Origin: Owenia fusiformis
Lineage: Eukaryota > Annelida > Polychaeta > Sabellida > Oweniidae
DNA: 64,000 bases
Reading direction: 5' to 3'
NCBI GenBank assembly: GCA_903813345.2
Contig: CAIIXF020000010.1
Coordinates: 35,081,425-35,145,424, forward strand
The notes beneath the pieces are model-generated. The model did not search any database and had not been told where the DNA came from. It saw only the letters and a program-made list of their open reading frames with translations. The position numbers and the translations under genes are program-made. Below are positions 1-12,384 of this stretch, one piece after another (the stretch's first letter is position 1; each line of letters starts with the position of its first letter).

Positions 1-709
1 GCAATGAGACAATTAAACGTGTGTTATACAGGCGTAATGGAGGGGAGTTTGTATTTGTTTCTCCAGACAAATCATGTGAGGACCGTAATCTCAGTCAAAT
101 ATATGACATGCACCTTGGATTTATCGAAGGGTTAAATACCGCATTGAAAAATCACAAATTAACATTAGACGATATTTACTATCAGGACGAATTTCCAATC
201 TTCGAAAACAAGCTCCCCTCGAAAGGCCGTACGCGCAAGGGCACCAAGCTCTATGCTCGCTCGGCATACAGACCCACCCGCTAAACATGTTCTGCAGTGA
301 TATACAGCACTATAACCCACAAATTGAAGCAAAATTGGAAGAAGCAGGGATAAACGTGGTAATGCTCCCCCCTAAAGGCCATCTTCTCAACCCTTCCGAA
401 TTGTTTAACAATTGTATCCAGCAAAAAGTAGTACGTTGGCGACCGCCAGGTGACCCCACCGATGAGTACGGCCATGCAATCGTTGGGCCACGGTCGTTTG
501 ATGAGTGTGCTATGGCAGTGAATGATGCCCTGGATGAAATGAAGGATAAACCTGAAATGTTTCACGAGTTTTTTAATAAAAGAGCAACTGGAAGGGACTT
601 TCTGAATCGTGTTGCAAAAAGCTCTGTGGCAAAGAATGTAAAGGCTCGAAGGTCCAGGGCTGGCATTGCCAATCGCCAAATATTCTCATGGCCAGCACGT
701 CGCAATTAA
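1..709 (+). pseudogene. Broken DDE-superfamily transposase (IS630/Tc1-mariner-like)
   Basis: Two consecutive open frames (21-284, frame 3; 287-709, frame 2) read as one transposase with a frameshift. The first contains a QDE motif (about residue 55) followed by a basic GRTRKGTK stretch, as around the first catalytic Asp of IS630/Tc1-like enzymes. The second contains SDIQHYNPQ and then LPPKGHLLNPSE, corresponding to the second Asp region and the third catalytic acidic residue (NPSE, the equivalent of SPDLNPIE). The usual 70-90 residues between the first and second catalytic strands are missing at the junction near 280, so there is an internal deletion as well as the frameshift. The gene begins before the window. 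It is surely non-functional. The exact superfamily is uncertain. Confidence 0.6.
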
Positions 710-1020
710 GAGTTGAACCCGTGGACGGATTTATTAGAGTTTAAAGCTAATATGAACTGAATTTGCAAAATACAAACTGGAATTTTCATTATAGAATAAC
801 TTCAAATATAGCCATGGTCAGCTAAACAGTAGTAAAAGTACATTTACTTCGCTAATGTAATATACAACATGCAAAACTAAAACATTCAAGAATACAGTTA
901 AAAATGCTAAAATAGCCTAATTTGAGGCAATTTTGCAAAATGATACTGCATTTTGAAAATGTTGTTAAAAAATAAATAATAAGTTTTATGTTAAATAAAA
1001 AAATTTGAGTGTTGGAAATA
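710..1020. other. AT-rich spacer, no gene seen
   Basis: No coding or structural signal recognised. It may hold the 3' untranslated end of the transposase relic to its left. Confidence 0.5.
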
Positions 1021-1398
1021 TGCAAACAACCCACCCACATGTTTTTTCTGAAATGTTTTCCTGATTTTCAACCCCTTCCACCCCTGCTTTTTTTTAATTT
1101 TTCTTGCATCAATATGTTGCGTTTTGACACACAGTCAACCCCTTTAAGGGAATAAGTGATTCCTTTTAGATAAAGTGGAAAACAATATTTCCCATGTTAT
1201 TTTCCCATAGGGAAAACTCATAAAAACCCATAATGGATATCTTTAAAACCCCTGACGGAATCACTTATTCCTTTAAAGTGGTTAACTGTGTGTCAAAACT
1301 CAATATATCGATACAACAAGAATTGAAAAAGCAAGGATGGAAGGGGTTGAAAGTCAGAACAACATTTCAGAAAAACAGGTGGGTGGGTTGTTTGCACC
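1021..1398. mobile_element. Foldback (palindromic) MITE-like element
   Basis: The two halves are inverted copies of each other. The outer arms read GCAAACAACCCACCC at about 1022 and GGGTGGGTTGTTTGC near 1381-1395. The inner arms read GACACACAGTCAACCCC near 1127 and a diverged inverted counterpart near 1280-1297. The small open frame at 1233-1454 is a by-product of the repeat. No transposase is encoded, so this is a non-autonomous element; its superfamily was not determined. Confidence 0.65.
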
Positions 1399-1753
1399 TC
1401 CCCTGTCTCAAAGTCGAAATATGTTATCTCTGTGAGTGCTTTTCCTGGAGGTAATGTATTGATCTAACATATGCACCTGTTTAAATCCTCAGAGAATAGC
1501 CACAATCCAACATATGACTGTCCGAAATCTGTTGCGATACTTTCCCTCCTCCTTTGACATCAATTTTTGACCTATCGTAACGGAGAGGTTAAATCGAAAA
1601 TTTTATGAAATGTAGAAAAAAGAGTGAAGGTATATATCCATTTACATAATCTGTTTTGTCTTTTGTTTCAGGCTAAGCAAATAGAGTTCAGACATACATG
1701 GGGTTTAACATGTAAACCTATGACGAACAAGACTGGTCCTTAACTTTTTTTAG
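1399..1753. other. Spacer, nothing recognised
   Basis: Unique AT-rich sequence with no ORF or repeat of note. Confidence 0.5.
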
Positions 1754-3655
1754 GAGTATATTTCATACATTGACCTTATAGCTTCGCACAATACATTGAT
1801 GTTCTGTGCAATGATGTTAATATTTCATACATTGACTTTATTGTTCTGCACAATACATTGATGTTCTGTGCAATGATGTTAATATTTCACACATTGACTT
1901 TATAGTTCTGCACATTACATTGATGTTCTTTGCAATGATGTTAATATTTCATCCATTGACCTAATAGTTCTGCACAATACATTGATGTTCTGTGCAATGA
2001 AGTTAATATTTCATACATTGACCCAATAGTTCTGAACAATACAGAGAAGTTCTGTGCCATGATGTTAATATTTCATACATTGATCCAATAGTTCTGCACA
2101 ATACATTGATGTTCTGTGCAATGATGTTAATATTTCATACATTGACTTTATATTTCTGCACATTACATTGATGTTCTGTGCAATGATGTTAATATTTCAT
2201 ACATTGACTTTATATTTCTGCACATTACATTGATGTTCTTTGCAATGATGTTAATATTTCATACATTGACCTTATAGTTCTGCACAATACATTGATGTTC
2301 TGTGCAATGATGTTAATATTTCATCCATTGACCTTATATTTCTGCACATTACATTGATGTTCTTTGCAATGATGTTAATATTTCATACATTGGCCTTATA
2401 GTTCTGCACATTACATTGATGTTCTTTGCAATGATGTTAATATTTCATCCATTGACCCAATAGTTCTGCACAATACATTGATGTTCTGTGCAATGATGTT
2501 AATATTTCATACATTGACTTTATATTTCTGCACATTACATTGATGTTCTTTGCAATGATGTTAATATTTCATACATTGACCTTATAGTTCTGCACAATAC
2601 ATTGATGTTCTGTGCAATGATGTTAATATTTCATACATTGACCTTATAGTTCTGCACAATACATTGATGTTCTGTGCAATGATGTTAATATTTCATACAT
2701 TGACTTTATATTTCTGCACATTACATTGATGTTCTTTGCAATGATGTTAATATTTCATACATTGACCTTATAGTTCTGCACAATACATTGATGTTCTGTG
2801 CAATGATGTTAATATTTCATACATTGACCTTATAGTTCTGCACAATACATTGATGTTCTGTGCAATGATGTTAATATTTCATACATTGACTTTATATTTC
2901 TGCACATTACATTGATGTTCTTTGCAATGATGTTAATATTTCATACATTGACCTTATAGTTCTGCACAATACATTGATGTTCTGTGCAATGATGTTAATA
3001 TTTCATACATTGACCTTATAGTTCTGCACAATACATTGATGTTCTGTGCCATGATGTTAATATTTCATACATTGACTTTATAGTTCTGCACAATACATTG
3101 ATGTTCTGTGCAATGATGTTAATATTTCATACATTGACTTTATAGTTCTGCACAATACATTGATGTTCTGTGCAATGATGTTAATATTTCATACATTGAC
3201 TTTATAGTTCTGCACATTACATTGATGTTCTGTGCAATGAAGTTAATATTTCATACATTGACCTTACAGTTCTGAACAATACAGAGAAGTTCTGTGCCAT
3301 GATGTTAATATTTCATACATTGACCCAATAGTTCTGCACAATACATTGATGTTCTGTGCAATGATGTTAATATTTCATACATTGACTTTATATTTCTGCA
3401 CAATACATTGATGTTCTGTGCAATGATGTTAATATTCCTTTTAGTTTCGCACAATACATTGCCGTTCCGTGGAATGATATAAATAGTTCATGCAATGAGC
3501 TCTTAGTTTTGCACAAAACATTGCTGTTCTTTGCAATGATATTAATATTGTTGACCTTATTGTTCTGCATAATACATTGCTGTTCTTTGCAATGATGTTA
3601 ATACGAGTAAGTTGACCTTATAGTTCTGCATAAGACATTGCTGTTCTGTTCTTTT
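1754..3655. repeat. 62-bp tandem satellite, about 30 copies
   Basis: The unit is 62 bp and can be recognised by TGTTAATATTTCATACATTG, then a variable TTATAGTTCTGCACA core, then ATTGATGTTCTGTGCAATGA. Two subtypes occur. One has TTTATATTTCTGCACATTAC with TTCTTTGCAATGA; the other has CCTTATAGTTCTGCACAATAC with TTCTGTGCAATGA. Between about 2516 and 3075 they follow a strict order (one of the first, two of the second), giving a 186-bp higher-order unit repeated about three times. Units become degenerate at the right edge (3430-3655). No ORF is conserved across units. Confidence 0.95.
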
Positions 3656-4457
3656 GTCTGTTGTTTTAACTTATTTTAGTGTACATAGGACAAAAACCGA
3701 TGGTGGGAAGTGGATGGACATTTTGCAAAGATTAAAAGAAAAGTTCGCTAGATACAGCTAATCCGCTACAGTCAAAGTTCCAAAAGACAAAGATTAGGCA
3801 GGACTACCCCCACCACTACAATATATATACTACAAAATATAATCCGTTATACTATCAGGTTATTAGCTAGAAGGCTGATGAGTAGCCTGTGACTGACAAG
3901 TGAAGTCGGAACTCCCTTCTCACTACATAAAATACTTTTACATTTTTACATTATCTCGCCGTTCCTTCACCTAATAATGCACGGAAGCCTCTATTTTTTC
4001 ATACAGTTGTTTTTACATATTTTCGCTGTCCATTCACCTAATGATGCATGGAAATCACCATCTTTGCATACAATATCATAGATACGTTCTTTTTGCTGTT
4101 GTTTTAACTAATTTTAGTTTTCCGACGGCGTCTGCAATTATATAAACAAACAAATGTAAACAAATTTCAATGTTTTGTAAAGTTGAATGCCAACCAGGTA
4201 TCGTGTTGTAATATGTCAATGCATTTTGTTAACGTTTATTTATGAATTGCAATGAAATATGAATTAAAACATCACATCAGAAATTCATAGTTTGTTATCT
4301 TTACAGAATAATTAATCTATAAATCTATAAAGCGATAATGTTTTTTGAAAGTCCATCCTTCTTAAATTGACAATCACAATAGTGCGGTTAGAATAATACA
4401 ATAAATGATAATAATACTGGATTAATACTCCCATCGCCTAGATGCAAGATAAATAAT
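3656..4457. other. Intergenic or intronic spacer
   Basis: No gene is visible. Two diverged direct repeats of about 65 bp lie near 3955-4070 and share the words TTCACCTAAT-ATGCA-GGAA. The rest is unique AT-rich sequence. Confidence 0.5.
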
Positions 4458-4547
4458 GTTATGCCTGAGTCACATTTGCTCCGATTCATTGGCCGACACC
4501 CGGCCTATTGAGTATTTGTTCAAAATTGTCTGTCACTCAGGCATAAC
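4458..4547. mobile_element. Short Harbinger-like MITE (90 bp)
   Basis: Perfect 13-bp terminal inverted repeats GTTATGCCTGAGT / ACTCAGGCATAAC enclose a body with GGCCGACACCCGGCC and TTGAGTATTTGTTCAAAA. The body matches the element at 57484-57623 and a fragment near 32795-32825, so this is a family dispersed in the genome. The flanks do not give an unambiguous target-site duplication. Confidence 0.7.
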
Positions 4548-4942
4548 TGTGTCTTGAAAATGGAATTGTTAAATAAGGTTTTCGATTTAGAATGGAGTAT
4601 TTAATACAAAGTTAAATTTTCTTTTTTCCGGGGAAAATTCAATTATATCGACTAATAAAAGTTGTTGTACCTCGTGAAGATGGTGATCAATGTTCGGGTG
4701 TTTATTCGACCGGGACTTCCTTGAACTGTACACAAAACTTGCCTCTGCAACCTTTACCTGCCCACATGGTCCCTGTATCGTAATTGAAGCCCCATTTATC
4801 GTCCTTTATGCACTTTGTTCTGAATCATATATGAAAAGTCTCCATCAAACACAGAGATTTACTATATCGTCTGACATCAAGTTGATCAAAAATCTCTCAT
4901 TCAACTAGATACAGATTTTTTCAAAAAATCCATTGTCACTAA

Positions 4943-5596
4943 CACCCCAGTCACATTTCCTACGGCGACCGTGCGGTCTATCATTTCTGCGGTCAGTAAC
5001 TTTTCTACGCTCGCCGTTGAATTTCTGCGGTCGCATACTTTTGCAGGCACATTTCCTACGGCAACCGCACGGCGAGCTTTTGAATTTCTATTGATTTAAC
5101 GTTAATTCTTATTTTTATCTACATGAGTACAATTTATAAATGTTGTTTGTAGTGTTAGGATATAGTATCGAATAAAAAGTGCAAGTGAAATATAAGTTGC
5201 TTTGGTATCAGTTGCCTTACATCAAAAAGTATACGTATTGTGCTGTGTTTACAGCAAATATATGACCGAAAACTGACTTAAAAACTGTTTCCAAAGGTAC
5301 ATTACCCATCAAACCCTACAGAACACGCAAGTCAACGGCAAACCCGACGTGCGGCCACCGTTGGAGCTTTCTGCGGTCTGGCAACGGCCTGTTGATTTCT
5401 ACGGGGACCGCACAAATGAACAAATATTATAACACCGAGTTATAATTTCTGCAGCTACCCACGGCCTGTAAAAATCTGGACACACCGTACGGAGACCGCA
5501 AGGCGAGCGTAATTTTTCTAGGCTCGCCGCTGAAATTCACTGATAATTGATCTGCGGTCGACGCACGGCCTCCGTACGACAAATGTGACTGGGGTG
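4943..5596. mobile_element. Harbinger-like MITE with TAA target duplication
   Basis: The termini CACCCCAGTCACATTT and AAATGTGACTGGGGTG are exact inverted repeats. The element is flanked on both sides by TAA (4940-4942 and 5597-5599), the 3-bp target duplication typical of PIF/Harbinger elements. The body is rich in GCGGTC/CGTACGG words inverted between the two halves (subterminal repeats) and has no ORF. The termini share GTCACATTT with the elements at 4458 and 57484, so these may be related families mobilised by one transposase. Confidence 0.8.
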
Positions 5597-5599
5597 TAA

Positions 5600-6370
5600 G
5601 GCTTGATGTAATGATTAGATGTAGTAAAACTCTACTGCATACTTTACTTATAAAGATCTAGACTCATTTATGGTAGGCACATGGTGTAGAATGCACATGG
5701 TGATTGTCGTAAATAAAGCCCACTTCTATAATTAATCATTAAAACTGGTAATTCATTCTTTAAAATTAGGGAAAGTGACTACCCGGCAAGTAAACCTTTT
5801 AGCCAACTGAAGTAACTGACAGCCGATTTACTCTTTAAAAAGGACTCTCTCTCTCTCTCTCTCCCCCTCCTCCTCCCTCTCCCTCTTGTCCCACTATGAC
5901 AAGAAAGGTAATAATAAAGAAAACTAAAAAACACCTTGACAGCTGGGTCTCAAGTGTTACGTCATACAAAGACATCGATTTTAAGGATGGTCTGTTGTCA
6001 AACACGGGACACGTGATATTCCTCCATCTTCTACTTGCACAGAAAAAGCAGTGTTCTCCTAGTAGAGAAAATACAACAATTTTGATTATAATACACCCCT
6101 CGTATACTTCAATAGTAATTGGCTCAACTCTCGAATAAGTCGAATAATTAATTTTTGAATGGCTTTCGGAGATGGACAATAGTTTGTGCATTTTTTTTTA
6201 TTTATCTGCATTTGCTTTTAAATATAGCACATCTTGAATGGCAGAATTTCGATTCCTTTATATATACAATTAATGTATAACCATTAACTTCGCCGCTTGT
6301 GATTTGACTTTTTTGTCTTTTTAAAACATGTAAAAAGATATGGCTACACTACTAGAATCCGGGTTCTTAC
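5600..6370. other. Spacer with CT microsatellite; probable intron/downstream DNA of the EGF gene
   Basis: A CT-rich simple repeat occupies about 5846-5885. Overlapping ORFs on both strands at 5835-6191 have no recognisable features and I do not call them genes. The rest is unremarkable. Confidence 0.5.
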
Positions 6371-6487
6371 CTTTACCACAACGATCACCTTCTGTCCTCG
6401 GTGGGCATAAGCATTTATAATTCCCGCCAAATGTGTTGATGCACACAGCGTCCTCTCCCTGGCAGGGTGCTGAGGCGCATGCGTTTT
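6371..6487 (-). CDS. EGF-like domain exon of a secreted/transmembrane protein
   Basis: The minus strand gives an acceptor (pyrimidine-rich tract then TTGTAG at 6488 and above), a 117-bp coding exon and a GTAAG donor at 6370. The 39-codon exon is phase 1-1, the usual arrangement for shuffled EGF modules. The translation runs NACASAPCQ...VCINTFGGNYKCLC...DRCGK and shows the six-cysteine EGF pattern (C1 in NAC, C2 in APC, C3 in AVC, C4-C5 in KCLC, C6 in DRC) with the conserved aromatic before C4. Such domains mediate extracellular protein contacts. It lies downstream, in the gene's direction, of the exons at 15.9, 19.0, 37 and 38 kb, and plausibly belongs to the same gene; flanking exons are outside the window or unrecognised. 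Confidence 0.8.
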
Positions 6488-6591
6488 CTACAAAAACAAA
6501 AAACAGAAAATTGTAACTGGTACATAACTACTAAGCACTGACGCCAATAAACTGAATGAAATGGTGAATTCTAAAATATTTTTATAAATAC

Positions 6592-7563
6592 TGTAACGGT
6601 CTGCTTAACGAAATTATTAATGCATAAAGCTTTAGCAGTTGCTGTTGTATGATATTTTAATGTCTATTTCACTGAAACACAAAAACGGAGCAACACTTTA
6701 AATATGAATCCTGTGTGGTAGACTAATAAGAAATAAACCGGTTTTTAACTACGAAGAAGCAAACCATGACGGAAAACGCAATTCGAACGCGAGTTGGAAA
6801 TTATTATCTATAATCTGATTGGTTGATTTTGTATCAACTCACGATGAATCGAATGCTAGATCGCCAGCGTTGTAGGGCGTCAGACGATATCGGGAGGTAC
6901 GACTACAAGGTAGGGCTATGCACATTTTCTAGGTGAACAACATTCCTGTTTCTGGACTGGGCGTTACTTCGGCTTACAGACTTCATCAACAGCAATATGC
7001 AGCAATGAGCAACCCAAAATAAGGATTCGTAAGCTGTGAATACAGCAGTCCATTGGGGTGCCATAACGGCTGGAATTCGCTGAAGGAATAGCGTTACTAC
7101 GGGAGTTGAGACCACACAGTCAGCCAAGAGCAGCCAGTCTCCGAAAGTCGAGAGCCTTCACTCTACGCAAGTCCCCTATCATCGTGATCAAGTCCACGAC
7201 GACTTCAAGGGCCAGTCCCACAACCGGTTGCCTCTTATCGTCTCGCATAGCTTTTATTATCTTTTATAGACATTTTAAATAGACATTTCTGTAGTATTAT
7301 TTTGAAAGACATTTTATAAAGACATTTACATATCTAGAGTAATAGATTAAATTAAAAGCATCATAAATACCATTGTTCTTTCTCTCGGTGCAATATTACT
7401 ATTTTGATCATACTGTTGTCTATGTTGATTTTAAATAAATAAACCTTGTACATATTGTTATATTTTACATCACTTGTCGTGTTGCATATGTGTTGCATGT
7501 TATATATGATCTATTAGGTTCTGTCAAAAAGTCCCATTCCCCTCCACGTTTCGTCCGGTTACA
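6592..7563. mobile_element. Solo LTR of an LTR retrotransposon
   Basis: A 972-bp segment begins TGTAACGG and ends CCGGTTACA. It is flanked by the direct repeat ATAC (6588-6591 and 7564-7567). It has an AATAAA-type polyadenylation signal near 7434-7441 and no internal gag/pol, as expected for a solo LTR left by recombination. TG...CA ends and a 4-5 bp duplication fit Gypsy-like or related LTR elements. Short ORFs inside (for example 6903-7127 minus) are not considered genes. Confidence 0.7.
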
Positions 7564-8069
7564 ATACATTTGTTGTCCCAAAGAATGATCCAATTTTTTA
7601 AAGATCATCTGAATTATGGGATTTTTTTAAAAGAGAATAAAATAATTTCCCATTGTGAGCAACGTTAAAGCAAAATATATTTTTGGAATTAATTAAGCGG
7701 CCTATCTTTCTAATTTTCACATATTTTGTTATTTCTATAGTCTTTGCATTAGTATATCTTCTACCAAGATTTTTTTCCAGAAAATCTAAATCGTAGAAAA
7801 GAATCATACACTGTGAAGTTATTTTCAACTCTCGAGAAATCAAATGGTGCAAGTAAAAACGCCAACAATAAAAAAGGTGCACCCAAATGTTCAAGTGGAC
7901 TAAAAACATCCCTAGAATTTTTCAAGTGGTACAATAATACCTCCTGGAAACATTCTAAGAGGTGTTACAACGTATCAAACGCAGTGAAACCAATCATCAA
8001 AACAATATGTCGTCATATCTTAGCGGTCACACGTTCTTTGTAGTCAGAATGTCATCAAGGTTTCAGTTG
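7564..8069. other. Spacer, nothing recognised
   Basis: Two small overlapping plus-strand ORFs (7813-8043 and 7962-8192) have no motif, and the second runs into the inverted repeat of the next element. I do not support them as genes. Confidence 0.5.
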
Positions 8070-8655
8070 CTACAACCTCACTGTCCCACAACTAGTTACT
8101 TTGACGGAACTTCCTGGATACGAGTTTTTTGTTTTATCGATTTAAACTTACGTATAGGACATCTTGCGGATTATCATCTGGTACAAAATTAGACAATATA
8201 GTCTAGCTAGTCTAGAAATGCTCTCGGTTTGGAATTTGATTTTTAAATAAAGCTGTAATTCATGCATTTAGACCATCGCTTTTGTTACATTGACGCACAA
8301 GTCTTCAAAATAACGTACATTTATTCCAGCAGAAATATAGGGTATTTTGACAATCAATCGTTTTCTTCGGATTACAATGTTTTTTTAGCTTTTCAGCATC
8401 AATAGAGGGTTGGGACCTCAAAACCACGGAATGCCGGAGCGGCACCCTCGGGCAACTCTCTACAGATCATTTTCTATACCCCCAGGTAAAATTTACAGGG
8501 GGTACTATAAGATGCCTTTATATCTCAAACACTAATAAAGATAGAGACTTGAAATTTTCAGCAATTACTTTTGATATGATGGTTGATCTGTATGACAAAA
8601 ATCAAGAAAAAATCTCAAGCGGTTGCTATAGCAACAGGAATTCCACACCATTTCT
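8070..8655 (+). repeat. Left long terminal inverted repeat
   Basis: Pairs with 14180-14770 in inverse orientation. It contains a near-perfect palindrome at about 8480-8505 (CCCCCAGGTAAAATTT followed by ACAGGGGG), a motif echoed in the termini of the 13.2-kb element. Confidence 0.8.
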
Positions 8656-9180
8656 TACATAAGAAATGTGTTGTTTTAAGGGATTTTGTTGTTTTCTGCA
8701 TATTGCTGATTCTAAATATGTTGGTACATTGTAGAATGTTTTAAAATGTATTGTTTATGTAATAAATGTAACTTTAGTCACTATGGCAACATCACAGGGA
8801 TCATAATTTTATTTTCACCTGATGGGGATACCCTTGATATTAGAGGGAATTCCATGGATTCCCCTTTGTCATGGGAATACAATGTCAGAAAGAGGCTATT
8901 AAGACAGGAAGTCATATCAACTGAAGCATGAATATTGCTGACTTTGTGATAATACAACATTTCCAGGTAAATACTCATATTCCATTCTGTATACCCATTC
9001 TAGGAAAAAGCTATATATATTAGTAAAAATGAAATATATCTCTGACACCTATATTTGATTCATCCATGGCCGTGGCATTTGGTAAAAATACATTTTAGGT
9101 TCTACATCAAGTATTACACAGTGTGTCTTTTTCTTTAGATTATGCCATTTTATCTTAATAGAAGGTTATATATTTCACTA

Positions 9181-9261
9181 CAGTAAAACCTGTAAATCAG
9201 AACATTTCACAAATTCACTTGTGGCAGACCTAGTTTTGTTCAGTTAAGACGGGTTTTACTG
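9181..9261. mobile_element. 81-bp pogo/Tigger-type MITE in 5' intron
   Basis: The ends CAGTAAAACCTGT and (C)GGGTTTTACTG are inverted and flanked by TA on both sides. It has the same terminus type as the larger element at 35296-36143. It lies within the probable 5' untranslated intron (donor GTAAATAC at 8967, acceptor TTTTCCAG at 9324) of the nuclease-element gene. Confidence 0.7.
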
Positions 9262-9325
9262 TACTTGGAAATGTGCAGTTGCCTGGATAAGTTGTGATAA
9301 TAATCAATTAATCATATTTTCCAGG

Positions 9326-12157
9326 ATGTCAACTTGTCTCTTTGGTTGCTCAAAAGAAGGTCAGACATACATAACTGTCGGGCCAAAGAGGATACTGTCA
9401 ATAATAGAATCAAGTAAATTAAGGGGAGATTCTCTTCATAAAGACTTAGAAAAGCAACTTAGAGACAATCCATCCTTAAATATAGAAGTACATCGAAATT
9501 GTGTTAGTGCATACACATCCAAAGAACATGTAAAAAGACATATTCAAAGAACTCACAAACGGTCCTCAAGTGCCCCACCTGCTTCAAAGCGTTTAAGAAG
9601 TTCAAGCACAGACATCATCTCACAGTTTAGTTTTCTTACTCACTGCTTCTTTTGTGGAGACATTGCCCATAAGAAAGACACAAAACACCCAAATCGATGG
9701 AACAGAGTTGTTGAATGTAGGACAGCATCATTACCAGATGGGAAATCTTTCAAACAACATATTCTTGACATTTGTAACACAAGATCTGATGTGAAATCTG
9801 AATCCATACGAATCCGTTTACAAGGAATACCATCAGATCTTCATGCTGCAGATGGTCGCTACCACCAAAAGTGCTATAATCATTTCATGAAACCATTCCC
9901 AAGTTCTTCTAAATCATCAACTGAAAGGGATACAAGTCAAGCAATCATCTCTGTAATAAAACAGATGCAAAAAGATGACACTGTTATCTGGAATTCCATA
10001 GACTTATTTGAACTGTATGTTTCCTACGGTGGTGATAAAAGTAGAAGATGCATGATGCAAGAGCTTGGAATGATTCTCGCTGATACTCACGTTATTCTAT
10101 CTGGAAAGCCATATGCCAGTCTTATTGTACACAAGACAGCTTCTCACAAAGTCATCAAACTGAATGACAGTGCTGAGGCAGCTAATGACAGTGCTGAAAA
10201 TGAAATCAAGCAGGTCGCTTCACGTATATTAAATGAGACAAAGCAAATACAGCCATCTAGTACAGTGTACAAATCACATTTGAATAAAGATATCGCTGGA
10301 GAGTCTGTGAGTGGTACATTAAGTGCACTTCTCCAAGCAATTTCCCCAAAGCTAAGTCAAATGTCCCTCCCTGCAATACTCATAGGAAATATTGTTACTA
10401 GTATACTTAGTTGTAAGTACACCCCACTACTAATTGACCTTGGAGTGAGACTGAGAGATAAAAGCATAATAAATACCATGAATGATTATTATGCATGCTG
10501 TTCATATGATGAAGTCCAACGATTCAAATCGTCAGTTGCTCATGCAGAGGCCAAAAAGATGACACGTCAGGGAATGTATGATGCCAGTGATGGATTGATT
10601 CAAATGATGGCTGACAACTTTGACGCAAATATCAGTTCGCCAAATGGATTGAAACAGACCCATGCAATAGGCATGATCATAACACAAAGCAGTATGATGC
10701 AACCTGAAGATGAGTCTCCTATTGATACAATACCCCGCTTGTCAAAAGTAGATGCAGCAGAGCCCCCTATGCCAGAGGTAGTTCAAATTTATGATGGTCC
10801 TAAAAAACCTGAAATGCCATTAGAAGCCTTGAAGATAGGAGAACAAACCCTGAGTCCAGATATGATTGAAATACAAACTGTATCATTAAATAGGTCATTA
10901 CATTTAGACTTCACTTTCCTCAATGACATAGTGAAAAATGAAGAAACACCAGAGTATAATGGATTCAACACTAGCATAGCCAGAAACCAGGGCCACACTA
11001 TAAAGCCAGCAACAAAGGTTCAATATCATCCATTAATAGACTTGAAACCAGCAGATCCTAGTACAATACTAACTGTTATGGTAGAAAGTGAGGAGATAAC
11101 AAATGCATGTGGTCAAACACACACAATATTAACTTTAGACCAGCAGCTCTACAAGATTGCTGTTGCACTGAAGTTTCACAATCCAGACAGATTCCAAAAC
11201 TTTGTCATACGTCTTGGAGGGATGCATACTCTTATGTCCTTTGTTGGCTGCATTGGCATACTTATGGCTGAAAGTGGAATTGAAGAGTTACTTAGTGTGT
11301 CCTTCGCAGGTGTTAAGAAAATGCTCACTGGAAAAAACTTTCCAAACAATGTTCGTGCTCTGCGAATGCTCACTGAAGAACTACTGAGGACATCTATTGA
11401 GCATTGTGAGTCCTTCGATGACCTCCTCAAAAACCTAGAAGAGAAGTCAAGTCAAAGTCCTACAACAAAATTATGGTTAGAAAACCTCATTAAGCCTACT
11501 CTCATAATCATGCGCTTCATCAGAGCTGAAAGGGAAGGAGATTGGTTACTTCACCTATATGCAGTGGAGGAAATGATTCCATACTTTTTTTCGGCTCGTC
11601 ATTTCAATTATGCCAAATATGCCTTATATTACCTACGTGATATGCAAAATCTCCCAAATGAGGTACTTCAGGCATTCCTCAGAGGTGAACATGTCAACCG
11701 CCATCAACCAGGCATCTGGAATGGAATATGGAGTGATATGATGGTGGAGAGTACCTTCATGAGATACGGACATGGTCCCTCAGGCATCATTGGGAATACC
11801 CTCAATCCAGCAACAGTCAAGAGATGGGCACTGAGTATGCATGTTTGTAGTAGAATTGCCAATGATCTAAATAACATGACAGAAATTGAAGAAAAAACTG
11901 TCATGAATCATAAGGAAGAAAGTAATGGACGAATAAAATCAGATGGTGTAGACAGATCGAAATTGCGTGAGAAGCTTAGCTCAGTCATAGATCCCCTAGA
12001 TCCTGAATCGCATCCACCTGCCTTGGTCAACATAGTTACTGGTAAACTCAGTCCCGAGATGGTAAATGCTCATGAATCTGTGAAACTTGGAATGGAGCAA
12101 TGGGAAGTATATGAATCATCGTGGCCCCTAGGCTTTTATGGATCTCTCACTACAAAG
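9326..12157 (+). CDS. Element-encoded protein, exon 1 (zinc-binding N-terminal region)
   Basis: The reading frame is open from ATG 9326, one base after a good acceptor (TATTTTCCAG), to 12190. The coding exon probably ends at 12157, where AAAG/GTACTT gives a phase-0 donor; reading on would add only 11 unrelated residues. The N-terminus has two similar Cys/His modules. One is C4, C8 with H56-x2-C59; the other is C107-x2-C110, C131 with H180-x2-C183. Each ends in HxxC plus aromatics (HRNCVSAYT, HQKCYNHF). A basic stretch (SKRLRSS, about 87-93) could be a nuclear signal. The middle (200-900) is predicted mainly helical. It includes FDANISSPNG and GDWLLHLYAVEEMIPYF, which I recall from uncharacterised invertebrate repeat proteins. 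Whether it hides an RNase-H-like transposase fold cannot be decided by eye. Confidence 0.75.
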
Positions 12158-12384
12158 GTACTTTTTTATCACAATGACAATACAAACTAAATAAAATACC
12201 AAGAACTTGATTTTTTCATTTTAGGGACCCATCATTTAATAAGGGCCCATGGGCCATTTATTGGACTTGCAAAATGATAATTTAAAACATCAAAATTATG
12301 ACAAAATTTAGATTAAAATTAATCTGATATCATTAGGATTGAATTATTTGATATCTCATAATTGAACATGTATGTTGCTTACAG

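Noticed and set aside
5835-6191. 118-codon minus-strand ORF ending in Glu/Gly-rich sequence
   Set aside because: Part of it is translation of the CT microsatellite; the opposite strand is equally open and no motif is seen.
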